NCBI GenBank assembly: GCA_020356305.1
Contig: CP070636.1
Location: forward strand, 1,651,991-1,663,326
Direction: 5' to 3'
Source of the DNA: Candidatus Bathyarchaeota archaeon
Lineage (GTDB): Archaea > Thermoproteota > Bathyarchaeia > Bathyarchaeales > Bathyarchaeaceae
Length of the DNA stretch: 11,336 bases
Shown here: in pieces, positions 1-5,803 of the stretch
Layout of the letters: each line of letters opens with the position of its first letter
How positions within the stretch are numbered: position 1 is the first letter of the stretch
Translations under genes and position numbers: made by a program
The notes under the pieces: generated by a model
What the model was told of the DNA's origin: nothing
Database searches by the model: none
What the model saw: only the letters and a program-made list of their open reading frames with translations

Positions 1-773
1 AAACCAAGGTCATTGTCGTGGAGCCTACCTTTCCCCTCTACACCTATTTCACACAACTCTATGGAGGAAACAAAGTTACGGCCTTGCTTAGACCCGACTT
101 TAGATTGGATGTTGACACGATACTCGAGAACAGTGGCAGAGAGCCTTCGCTACTCATTGTTTGCTCTCCAAATAATCCCACCGGCAACCAATTTGCAAGA
201 AGCAGCCTCGAAAAAGTGGCGCGCGAGTTCAACGGTCTCGTTGTTGTAGATGAAGCCTATGTTGACTTCGCCAAGTATTCGGTTATCAATTGGACGAGAG
301 ACACCGACAATCTCATTGTCTTGAGAACTTTCTCCAAAGCTTTCGGCCTAGCTGCCATTCGCCTAGGATTCGCTGTTTCCAACAGCTCGGTAATAGAGCA
401 CATTAAACGAGTAACCCCACCCTTCAACGTCGACATCATCGCTCAACGACTCATCACACTAGCTCTGCAAAACTGGGACTACTTTAAGCAACAGATTGAA
501 TACATCATCAGAGAACGCGAATGGTTGACAAACGCTTTGGCCAAGATCGAGGGTGTGGTTCCCTATGCATCCGACGCAAGCTTCATTTTGTTCAGAGTAA
601 CAAAGAAAGGGCTATGCTCCTCCGCCGTAAAGGAAGAATTGAGAAGCAGGAACGTTTTCGTAAAGGACAAAGGATCCGCTCCGCTCTTGGAGAACTGCAT
701 ACGAGTAAGCATCGGAACACACGACATGAACAAAGCCTTCGTTTCAGCTCTGAAAGTCGTCTTGGAGGAATAA
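1..773 (+). CDS. hisC: Histidinol-phosphate aminotransferase HisC, 5'-truncated
   Basis: PLP-dependent class I/II aminotransferase that converts imidazole-acetol phosphate plus glutamate to histidinol phosphate in histidine biosynthesis (cytosol). The reading frame is open from base 3 to the TAA at 771-773, giving about 256 codons; HisC proteins are usually around 350-370 residues, so roughly the N-terminal quarter to third lies outside the window. Visible hallmarks are VEPTFPLY near the left edge, CSPNNPTGN, VVDEAYVDF (PLP-binding Asp and Tyr) and LRTFSKAFGLAAIRLGF, where the Lys codon at 336-338 is the Schiff-base lysine. The C-terminal small domain ends in a typical RVSIGTHDMNKAF stretch. 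It is the first visible gene of the his operon and is followed after 3 nt by the HAD gene, whose Shine-Dalgarno (ggagg, 764-768) lies inside the hisC 3' end. HisC is called over other aminotransferases from these motifs and the operon. Confidence 0.95.
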   Translation, partial: TKVIVVEPTFPLYTYFTQLYGGNKVTALLRPDFRLDVDTILENSGREPSLLIVCSPNNPTGNQFARSSLEKVAREFNGLVVVDEAYVDFAKYSVINWTRDTDNLIVLRTFSKAFGLAAIRLGFAVSNSSVIEHIKRVTPPFNVDIIAQRLITLALQNWDYFKQQIEYIIREREWLTNALAKIEGVVPYASDASFILFRVTKKGLCSSAVKEELRSRNVFVKDKGSAPLLENCIRVSIGTHDMNKAFVSALKVVLEE

Positions 774-776
774 TCA

Positions 777-1964
777 ATGTCTTACCAATGCTTGAATGAG
801 GAAAGGAAGATATTCGTCAAAGAGGAATCAGCGAAGGACATCCATAATCTTGCAAGAATCATTTTCGACTTTGATGGGGTTCTAGTCTACGTTGTGCAAT
901 CTTACTACGAGAACATTCGAAAGGTTGTGGACTACTACTTCCTTGAAATTCTTGGACTGGAAGGGAAGAGGCGGGAACTCGTCACTTTCAGGGACATCCA
1001 AGATTTCAAAGATACAGGGCTCTACAACAACGACTGGACCTTGACACACGCCATCGTCATTTACTACCTGACCATATTAATCGGAAAACTTCGACAGAAA
1101 CGTGTTCTAGACGGTTTCCTAAAGCAATACAGCGACATACAATTCTCAGATGTGAACAGTTTCGTCCAAACACTCCGCAGAGTAGGAGGCTACTGTAGGC
1201 GCCACGGAGTAAACGCAACAGAACTCGCTGGCATGAAAAAAGATTGCATATTGGGCATTGAATCACTGTTGGCACAAGTTAGGACAAAGAATCAACCGTT
1301 TGAAGCTGTTCTTACAGGCGCCCTTCCACGCGCTGAACGCTCACAAATGCGACTGGTCAAAGAAATGGTTCCATACATTGTTGAGAAACCTGACTTGGTG
1401 AAGCGTTTGTTCGAAGAGTCGTATTTAGGTGGAGCGCTGTTCAAAAAGTTTCACAGCATCTCGCCCTTTTTCAACTTCAAAGAGTGCTTCTTGGATAAGG
1501 AGGAATTTATACCAACAGTAGAGACGCTTCGCAAGCTTCACTCCGGATTTGGAAAACTAGCGATATACTCCGAAAAACCTCGAAGTCAGGCGATGTATCT
1601 TCTAAAGAAGAATAGCCTCCCACAGTACTTTGACGAGAATGAACTCATTTTTCTCGAAGACCTAATCAAATCAGAAAATGAACAGCTTGGCAAGCCAAAC
1701 CCAAAAGTTCTTGTTGAAATGGTTGAGAAAAGTGCAGGGAATGTTGACAAAGTTGCATACATAGGAGATACGATCGCAGACGCGCTTTTGGTGAAGAACG
1801 CTCGTTTGAAGGGCTTATCTAACCTGTTATTTCTGGGCGTTCTCTCTTCGTCAAGGTATCCAGACCGACTTCTTTTCCAGTTTATGAATCACGAGGCTGA
1901 TGCTACTATGACGGATGTAAACGACATTCCATATCTGTACGCTATTCTAGGGGGAGAAATTTGA
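777..1964 (+). CDS. HAD-superfamily phosphatase-like protein in the his operon; candidate histidinol-phosphate phosphatase
   Basis: 395-residue haloacid-dehalogenase-fold protein. All four HAD motifs are seen: motif I RIIFDFDGVL with D31 (nucleophile) and D33 (acid/base), motif II LAIYSEKP with S265, motif III GKPNP with K306, and motif IV YIGDTIADA with D331 and D335. About 230 residues lie between motifs I and II, a very large cap insertion that is mostly helical by composition and contains an FKDTGLYNNDWTLTHA segment. There is no signal peptide and no clear membrane span. ATG at 777 has SD ggagg 8 nt upstream, 3 nt after hisC; the next gene, hisB, starts 1 nt after its stop. Its place between hisC and hisB, and the lack of any other phosphatase in the operon, suggest histidinol-phosphate dephosphorylation. 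The fold assignment is firm; the substrate is inference, and a phosphoglycolate-type or housecleaning phosphatase remains possible. Confidence 0.85.
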   Translation: MSYQCLNEERKIFVKEESAKDIHNLARIIFDFDGVLVYVVQSYYENIRKVVDYYFLEILGLEGKRRELVTFRDIQDFKDTGLYNNDWTLTHAIVIYYLTILIGKLRQKRVLDGFLKQYSDIQFSDVNSFVQTLRRVGGYCRRHGVNATELAGMKKDCILGIESLLAQVRTKNQPFEAVLTGALPRAERSQMRLVKEMVPYIVEKPDLVKRLFEESYLGGALFKKFHSISPFFNFKECFLDKEEFIPTVETLRKLHSGFGKLAIYSEKPRSQAMYLLKKNSLPQYFDENELIFLEDLIKSENEQLGKPNPKVLVEMVEKSAGNVDKVAYIGDTIADALLVKNARLKGLSNLLFLGVLSSSRYPDRLLFQFMNHEADATMTDVNDIPYLYAILGGEI

Positions 1965-1965
1965 A

Positions 1966-2544
1966 ATGAGAGAAACGAGAGTGGAGAGAAAGACAACTGA
2001 GGTCAAAATAGTTGTAGAGTTGAACGTTGACGGAAAGGGAAAAGGAAACGTCAAAACTGGCATCAAATTTCTGGACCACCTCCTTACAACCCTCGCGAAG
2101 CACTCCCTCTTCGATCTAACAGTGAGGGCCGAGGGAGAGTTGAAGCACCATGTGTGCGAAGACGTCGCTCTAGCAATTGGAAAGTCGCTGAATCAAGCTT
2201 TAGCGGACAAGAAAGGCATCAGAAGGTTTGGCTCGGCTTTTGTTCCGATGGACGACTCTCTAGCACGGGCTGTGGTAGACCTAGGTGGAAGACCTTACTC
2301 CAACTTGGACCTCAAACTTAGTCGCGCCAAAATCGAAGACTTGAAAACCGAGGACATTAGGCACTTTCTCGCTTCCTTTGCTCAAGCCTCCACGTTGAGC
2401 CTGCACCTAGCTGTTCTCTATGGCACCAACGAGCACCACAAGATTGAGGCTGCAATAAAGGCCTTGGCAGTCGCGCTGAAGAAAGCTGTGACAAAAGAGT
2501 CAAGAATAGCCGGCAAAGTCCCCAGCGCAAAAGGAGTGCTGTAA
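1966..2544 (+). CDS. hisB: Imidazoleglycerol-phosphate dehydratase
   Basis: Mono-functional IGPD of 192 residues, the usual length without the N-terminal phosphatase domain found in enterobacterial HisB. It dehydrates imidazole-glycerol phosphate to imidazole-acetol phosphate with bound Mn. Metal-ligand motifs are visible: FLDHLL (H38), KHSLFD (H46), HHVCED (H61, H62, E65), HFLASFA (H133), HLAVLYG (H147) and GTNEHHKIEAAIKA (H157, H158, E161). The substrate loop MDDSLARAVVDLGGR and the C-terminal PSAKGVL, which matches the family ending, complete the picture. The ATG at 1966 follows a strong SD (ggggag, 1951-1956) and sits 1 nt after the HAD gene. The absence of a fused phosphatase means histidinol-phosphate hydrolysis must come from another protein. 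Confidence 0.97.
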   Translation: MRETRVERKTTEVKIVVELNVDGKGKGNVKTGIKFLDHLLTTLAKHSLFDLTVRAEGELKHHVCEDVALAIGKSLNQALADKKGIRRFGSAFVPMDDSLARAVVDLGGRPYSNLDLKLSRAKIEDLKTEDIRHFLASFAQASTLSLHLAVLYGTNEHHKIEAAIKALAVALKKAVTKESRIAGKVPSAKGVL

Positions 2545-2548
2545 CAAA

Positions 2549-3274
2549 GTGCTTGTCATACCAGCTGTTGACCTAATGCAGGGAAAATGTGTTCGCCTCG
2601 TCACAGGCGATCCAAACAAAATGAAAGTTTACTTCGACAACCCTACAGAGGCAGCTAATCGATGGGCAGATCAAGGGGCTCACCTTATCCACCTAGTAGA
2701 CCTCGACGCCGCCATCGGCACGGGACAGAACATCGAGGCCATCGGAAAGATCATTGGAAAAGTTTCAGTGAAGACACAGGTCGGCGGCGGAATTAGAACT
2801 CTCGAGAAAGCTGAGAAACTGGTGAGGTTGGGAGCTTCCAGAGTGATCTTTGGAACAGCCTGCATCTCTAACTCAGCATTGCTAGCAGAGGCGGTTGAAC
2901 GGTTTGGGTCGGAGCGAGTCGCCGCCGCTGTAGACACAACAAGAAAAGGTGAAGTGACGTTTCACGGCTGGACAGCCAAATCAGAAGTCGATTACTTGGA
3001 GCTAGTTCGTTCTGTTGAGCTCATGGGAACTGGAACGATAATCTTTACAGCAGTGAGTGTGGATGGAACTTTGAAAGGACCACCTGTTGACCAGATTCGG
3101 AGAATTGTGGGTGCTGTTAAGATCCCAGTCGTTGCCTCTGGCGGCATAGGAAGTCTAGAGGACTTGGTGCACGTAGCTCGAACTGGTGTGAAAGGAGCTA
3201 TAGTGGGCACCGCACTTTATGAAGAAAAGTTTACTTTGGAACAAGCTATGGAGGCTGTGAAAAATGTTGGCTAA
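2549..3274 (+). CDS. hisA: ProFAR isomerase HisA
   Basis: 241-residue (beta/alpha)8 barrel that performs the Amadori rearrangement of ProFAR to PRFAR. The start is GTG at 2549, 4 nt after the hisB stop, with an AAGGAG SD at 2531-2536 inside hisB. Catalytic residues are present: D8 in IPAVDL, D129 in AAAVDTT and D172 in the loop-6 motif TAVSVDGTLKGP. Phosphate-binding loops QVGGGIRT and VASGGIGS are intact, as is the half-barrel duplication typical of HisA/HisF. The bacterial consensus in loop 6 is TDISRDG; here the second and fifth positions are Ala and Val. This looks like normal variation, as the key Asp is kept. No TrpF activity can be inferred. The hisF start lies inside its 3' end (11-nt overlap). 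Confidence 0.97.
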   Translation: MLVIPAVDLMQGKCVRLVTGDPNKMKVYFDNPTEAANRWADQGAHLIHLVDLDAAIGTGQNIEAIGKIIGKVSVKTQVGGGIRTLEKAEKLVRLGASRVIFGTACISNSALLAEAVERFGSERVAAAVDTTRKGEVTFHGWTAKSEVDYLELVRSVELMGTGTIIFTAVSVDGTLKGPPVDQIRRIVGAVKIPVVASGGIGSLEDLVHVARTGVKGAIVGTALYEEKFTLEQAMEAVKNVG

Positions 3275-4073
3275 GAGGATAGTTCCTTGCCTCGACGTTA
3301 AAGATGGGAAAGTTGTCAAAGGAGTGAGGTTCAAGGACCTTAAGGTAGAGGGAGACCCAGCGAAGCTTGCTGCGATATACGAGGAACAGGGGGCCGACGA
3401 ACTCGTTTTTCTCGACATCACCGCTTCCCACGAAAAGAGGGGCACCATGTTAAAGGCTGCAAAGAGAACTGCCGATATGGTGTCGATCCCATTCACAGTG
3501 GGCGGAGGCATCAGAAATCTCACAGACATCCAGAACCTGTTCAACGCTGGCGTGAGCAAGGTTTCCATAAACACTGCAGCAGTGAGGGACCCAACGCTCA
3601 TCAAACAGGCTGCCGAAACCTTTGGAAACCAGCGCATCGTGATTGCGATCGACGCCAAAAGAGTTCACGTGAAAACTTCTGATTCAGATAAAATTGTCGT
3701 GGATACTCCTCAAGGTCGATGCTGGTGGGAAGCTTACGTTGAAGGGGGAAGAAAACCCACGGGATTAGACGCTATGTTATGGGCGATGAGGGTGAAGGAA
3801 CTTGGAGCAGGCGAGCTCTTGCCGACAAGCATGGACTGTGACGGAACACAAGATGGCTATGACGTTCCGCTGACAAGAACCATGAGGGAGAAAACAAATC
3901 TGCCCGTGATCGCTAGCGGAGGAGCTGGAAACCTAGAGCAAATCTTCGAAGTTTTAACTGAGGGCAAAGCTGACGCTGCTTTGGCTGCATCTATCTTTCA
4001 TCGGTCGCAGTACTCTGTTGGAGAGGTTAAGAGATACCTTGCTGAGAAGGGAGTTCACGTGCGTCTCGGGTGA
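3264..4073 (+). CDS. hisF: Imidazole glycerol phosphate synthase, cyclase subunit HisF
   Basis: 269-residue (beta/alpha)8 barrel. With ammonia delivered by HisH it cyclises PRFAR to imidazole-glycerol phosphate and AICAR. It shows the N-terminal signature AKRIVPCLDVKDGKVVKG with catalytic D11, then TVGGGIRN, INTAA, AIDAKR with catalytic D130, LLPTSMDCDGTQDGYD, IASGGAGN and the C-terminal phosphate-binding AASIFHR. It is slightly longer than the roughly 255-residue bacterial form, because of an extended segment after D130 (about residues 131-168) that is common in archaeal HisF. The ATG at 3264 overlaps the hisA end by 11 nt, and its GGAGG SD (3250-3254) is read as hisA codons, so translation is probably coupled. 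Its glutaminase partner HisH is not encoded in the window. Confidence 0.97.
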   Translation: MLAKRIVPCLDVKDGKVVKGVRFKDLKVEGDPAKLAAIYEEQGADELVFLDITASHEKRGTMLKAAKRTADMVSIPFTVGGGIRNLTDIQNLFNAGVSKVSINTAAVRDPTLIKQAAETFGNQRIVIAIDAKRVHVKTSDSDKIVVDTPQGRCWWEAYVEGGRKPTGLDAMLWAMRVKELGAGELLPTSMDCDGTQDGYDVPLTRTMREKTNLPVIASGGAGNLEQIFEVLTEGKADAALAASIFHRSQYSVGEVKRYLAEKGVHVRLG

Positions 4074-4088
4074 CGGGAGGTTTAGAGT

Positions 4089-4754
4089 TTGGTTCTGCAA
4101 ATGAGTGAAGCTGAAGCCGAAGAGTTCTTGGAAAAGGTGAACTTTGAAAAGATGAACGGGCTTGTTCCAGTAGTTGTTCAAGACACTTCCAACGACCGAG
4201 TGCTGACACAGGCTTTCATGAACAAGCAAGCCTTGAAGCTAACTCTGACGAACGGCAGGATGCACTATTGGAGTCGGACGAAGCAGAGGATATGGCTCAA
4301 AGGAGAAGAGTCTGGGCATCACTCTCTGCTACAGAACGCTATCCTCGACTGCGACAACGACGCAATTCTGTTCAAGGTCCAACAGATCGGGGTTTGCTGT
4401 CACACGGGGCAAGAAACCTGCTTCCACAACCCAATGGTGGCTGAAAAAGAGTCGACAGTCGACGCGAAGATTATCGAAAGAATCTATGAGGTTATTGTTG
4501 ATAGAATCAAAAATCCTACGGAAGGGTCGTATGTCTCTAGGTTGCACAAGAACGGGGAGGATGCAATTCTGCAAAAGATAGGTGAAGAAACCACTGAGCT
4601 TGTTCTCGCAGTGAAGGCGAACCGACCTGAAGAGATTGTGCATGAGGCTACGGACATCCTCTTTTTCATCCTAGTGCTCTTCGCCCTGAAAAACTTGAGG
4701 TTAGAAGATATTTTCAAGCAGTTGGAGCATCGTCATCAAGCAAAAACACGTTAA
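4089..4754 (+). CDS. hisIE: Bifunctional phosphoribosyl-AMP cyclohydrolase / phosphoribosyl-ATP pyrophosphohydrolase
   Basis: 221-residue fusion that carries out steps 2 and 3 of histidine synthesis. The N-terminal HisI domain (about 20-120) has WLKGEESG, the Mg-binding DCDNDA (D87, D89, D91) and zinc cysteines C88, C104 and C111 in CHTGQETCF. The C-terminal HisE domain (about 125-215) has the all-alpha MazG-like motifs KIGEETTEL and HEATDILFF; the common YH pair in the latter helix is FF here. The TTG at 4089 is preferred as start: gggagg at 4075-4080 is 8 nt upstream, while the in-frame ATG at 4101 would be 20 nt away. The choice alters only four residues. It is the last his gene visible; the next gene is convergent. 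Confidence 0.95.
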   Translation: MVLQMSEAEAEEFLEKVNFEKMNGLVPVVVQDTSNDRVLTQAFMNKQALKLTLTNGRMHYWSRTKQRIWLKGEESGHHSLLQNAILDCDNDAILFKVQQIGVCCHTGQETCFHNPMVAEKESTVDAKIIERIYEVIVDRIKNPTEGSYVSRLHKNGEDAILQKIGEETTELVLAVKANRPEEIVHEATDILFFILVLFALKNLRLEDIFKQLEHRHQAKTR

Positions 4755-4779
4755 GAGACCATCGTCATTTCATCATCTA

Positions 4780-4812
4780 AGATTCGTCTGAACGATCGGC
4801 GTGTCCGAATCT
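4780..4812. terminator. Inverted repeat between convergent genes, possible terminator hairpin
   Basis: AGATTCG (4780-4786) and CGAATCT (4806-4812) form a perfect 7-bp stem around a 19-nt loop that itself contains CGATCG. It lies 26 nt after hisIE and just past the end of the methyltransferase-like remnant on the other strand. No strong T-run follows on either strand, and a 7-bp repeat with a long loop could be chance, so termination is only a guess from its position. Confidence 0.3.
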
Positions 4813-4882
4813 ACTTGTATTTGACGTATTCCTTGGCGGAGTCTATGATTTCCTTTACGTTTTCTGGCGTGCGCGCAAACTC
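4811..4882 (-). pseudogene. Remnant C-terminal tail resembling a URO-D-fold corrinoid methyltransferase
   Basis: On the minus strand, 23 codons run between a TGA (4883-4885) and a TAG (4811-4813) with no start codon. They begin EFAR and continue TPENVKEIIDSAKEYVKYK. This reads like the last helix of uroporphyrinogen-decarboxylase-fold methyltransferases (MtaA/MtbA type), which often end with a T-P-E-N motif, an amphipathic helix and a Lys/Tyr tail. It sits immediately after the corrinoid-protein gene, in another frame, where such a methyltransferase gene is often found. The reading suggests that most of a partner gene was deleted, leaving the 3' end. A TGCGCGCA palindrome lies at the upstream edge (4870-4877). 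The similarity is judged by eye from memory of the family, and the stretch is short. Confidence 0.4.
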
Positions 4883-4887
4883 TCAAG

Positions 4888-5523
4888 TCACTTTGCTCCC
4901 ACATATTCTTCTGCTAGTTTCACACCTTCAACGGCGCTGGTCACTGTTGCGTCAGCATTGACTTTGCCTTTCGTCCACTTGTCTCCGACGACTCCTCCGC
5001 CGACTATTATTTTCAGTCCCTTTCTTAGGCCTTCTTTTTCTATTGCTTGAATGGTTTCCTGCATAACATCTATGGAAGCCGTGAGCAACCCTGACATTCC
5101 TACAATCTGAGGCTTGTATGCTTTTATTTTTTCCACAAAGACCTCAGGAGCTATGTCAACTCCTAAGTCCAGAACCTTAAAGCCAGCACACTCCAGCAAC
5201 GCCATGACTAGGTTCTTGCCGATATCGTGGATGTCGCCCTTAACTGTTCCAATCACGACCTTTCCCTTAACAGGGACATTTTTCATTTTCTCTTTGATCT
5301 TGGGCATTATTAGAGCTGCTGCGTCTTTGAAAATCTCCGATGCCCAGATCAGATCCATTAGAAAGCGTTCCAGCTTTTCGAATCCTTCTCCCACAATTTC
5401 CATTCCTTTTCGAAGTTCCTCTATAATTTCTAGCGGGTCCTTCCCACTATTCAACTCTTGGCGCACGATTTCAATTACTGACTTCTTGTCCAGTTTGCCC
5501 ATGGCCTCGGCTAGCTTTCCCAT
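4888..5523 (-). CDS. Methyltransferase corrinoid protein (MtaC/MtbC/MttC-like)
   Basis: 211-residue cobalamin-binding protein that carries a methyl group between a substrate:corrinoid methyltransferase and an acceptor methyltransferase. Residues 1-85 form the helical cap domain; residues 86-211 form the B12-binding Rossmann domain. The lower-ligand motif is DIHDIG (D97, H99, G102) within GTVKGDIHDIGKNLV, followed by GVDIAPEVF, MSGLLTAS and IVGGGVV; the tail NADATVTSAVEGVKLAEE is family-typical. The ATG at 5521-5523 is chosen over the longer frame from 5571 because GAGG lies just upstream, the resulting length matches the family, and the upstream stretch is coding in another frame for the 57-residue ORF. 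A TATA-like TTATAAAG (complement 5550-5557) sits 27-34 nt upstream of the ATG. Which methyl donor it serves cannot be told; no intact methyltransferase gene is adjacent. Confidence 0.93.
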   Translation of the reverse strand: MGKLAEAMGKLDKKSVIEIVRQELNSGKDPLEIIEELRKGMEIVGEGFEKLERFLMDLIWASEIFKDAAALIMPKIKEKMKNVPVKGKVVIGTVKGDIHDIGKNLVMALLECAGFKVLDLGVDIAPEVFVEKIKAYKPQIVGMSGLLTASIDVMQETIQAIEKEGLRKGLKIIVGGGVVGDKWTKGKVNADATVTSAVEGVKLAEEYVGAK

Positions 5524-5684
5524 GGTTCCTCGCCTTTTTTCCACATTTTCTTTATAAGGAGGAAACTCCAAGGTGCATACTTCAGCATCTTGTCTGCGTG
5601 CTTTCCAAACATTCGCTTTGCCAAAGCTCTATTAAATTCTTCATCAGTTGGCGGCTTCAGCTTTTTCGCTTTCTTTTTTTCCAT
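5511..5684 (-). CDS. Small basic protein of unknown function, upstream of and overlapping the corrinoid gene
   Basis: 57-residue ORF, not recognised as any family. It starts MEKKKAKKLKPPTDEEFN, is strongly Lys-rich, and has an aromatic C-terminal half containing KMLKYAPWSFLLIKKMW and ending EEPWES. The hydrophobic WSFLLI core is too short for a transmembrane span, so a small cytosolic or peripheral protein is more likely. Evidence that it is real: SD AAGGTGA (complement 5692-5698) sits 7 nt upstream of the ATG, a TATA box lies about 46 nt upstream, and its TAG overlaps the corrinoid gene start by 13 nt, an arrangement typical of translational coupling. Co-expression with the corrinoid protein suggests an accessory role, but this is inference only. 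It could alternatively be a leader peptide controlling the corrinoid gene. Confidence 0.65.
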   Translation of the reverse strand: MEKKKAKKLKPPTDEEFNRALAKRMFGKHADKMLKYAPWSFLLIKKMWKKGEEPWES

Positions 5685-5691
5685 GTAATCA

Positions 5692-5698
5692 TCACCTT
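5692..5698 (-). promoter_or_regulatory. Shine-Dalgarno of the 57-residue ORF
   Basis: AAGGTGA on the minus strand, 7 nt before the ATG at 5682-5684. It supports translation of the small ORF and shows that the unit starts here rather than at the corrinoid ATG. Confidence 0.65.
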
Positions 5699-5713
5699 CA
5701 AACAGTAGTAAGT

Positions 5714-5730
5714 GTAGGTAACCTTCCTAC
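5714..5730. repeat. Inverted repeat next to the TATA box, operator-like
   Basis: GTAGG (5714-5718) and CCTAC (5726-5730) flank 7 nt, and the interior AGGT-A-ACCT adds a second small dyad. The repeat abuts the TATA box at 5731-5738, between it and the predicted transcription start of the small-ORF/corrinoid unit. That is a common place for archaeal repressor binding. The arms are short, so it may be coincidental. Confidence 0.35.
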
Positions 5731-5738
5731 ATATATAT
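5731..5738 (-). promoter_or_regulatory. TATA box for the small-ORF/corrinoid unit
   Basis: The minus strand reads CCATATATATG; TATATAT is a good archaeal TBP site. About 25 nt downstream would place the transcript start near 5710, giving a leader of roughly 25 nt before the ATG at 5684 with room for the SD. The predicted start fits the gene well, but no transcript evidence is available. Confidence 0.55.
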
Positions 5739-5770
5739 GGTTGATTAGCTCGCTTAACTTGCGCGCACAA

Positions 5771-5790
5771 ATAAATGAGCAGCTGACTGC
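5771..5790 (-). terminator. Possible terminator after carbamate kinase
   Basis: Just after the carbamate kinase stop, the minus strand has GCAG-TCAG-CTGC (5779-5790), a 4-bp stem, followed by the T-rich stretch CTCATTTAT. A TGCGCGCA palindrome follows at 5760-5767. The stem is very short, and archaeal termination depends mainly on T-runs, so this is a weak call. Confidence 0.25.
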
Positions 5791-5803
5791 ACACACATGA
5801 GCG

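Noticed and set aside
2549..3274. Apparent loss of the TD pair in the HisA loop-6 motif (TAVSVDG)
   Set aside because: The catalytic Asp of this loop is the one in VDG (D172), which is present; the change is likely lineage variation.
3155..3658. 167-codon minus-strand ORF across hisA/hisF
   Set aside because: Antisense to two intact his genes with clear catalytic motifs; composition looks like a reverse-frame artefact.
5524..5571. Longer corrinoid-protein start at 5571
   Set aside because: It adds 16 residues not expected in the family, and the DNA is better explained as the 3' part of the overlapping 57-residue ORF.
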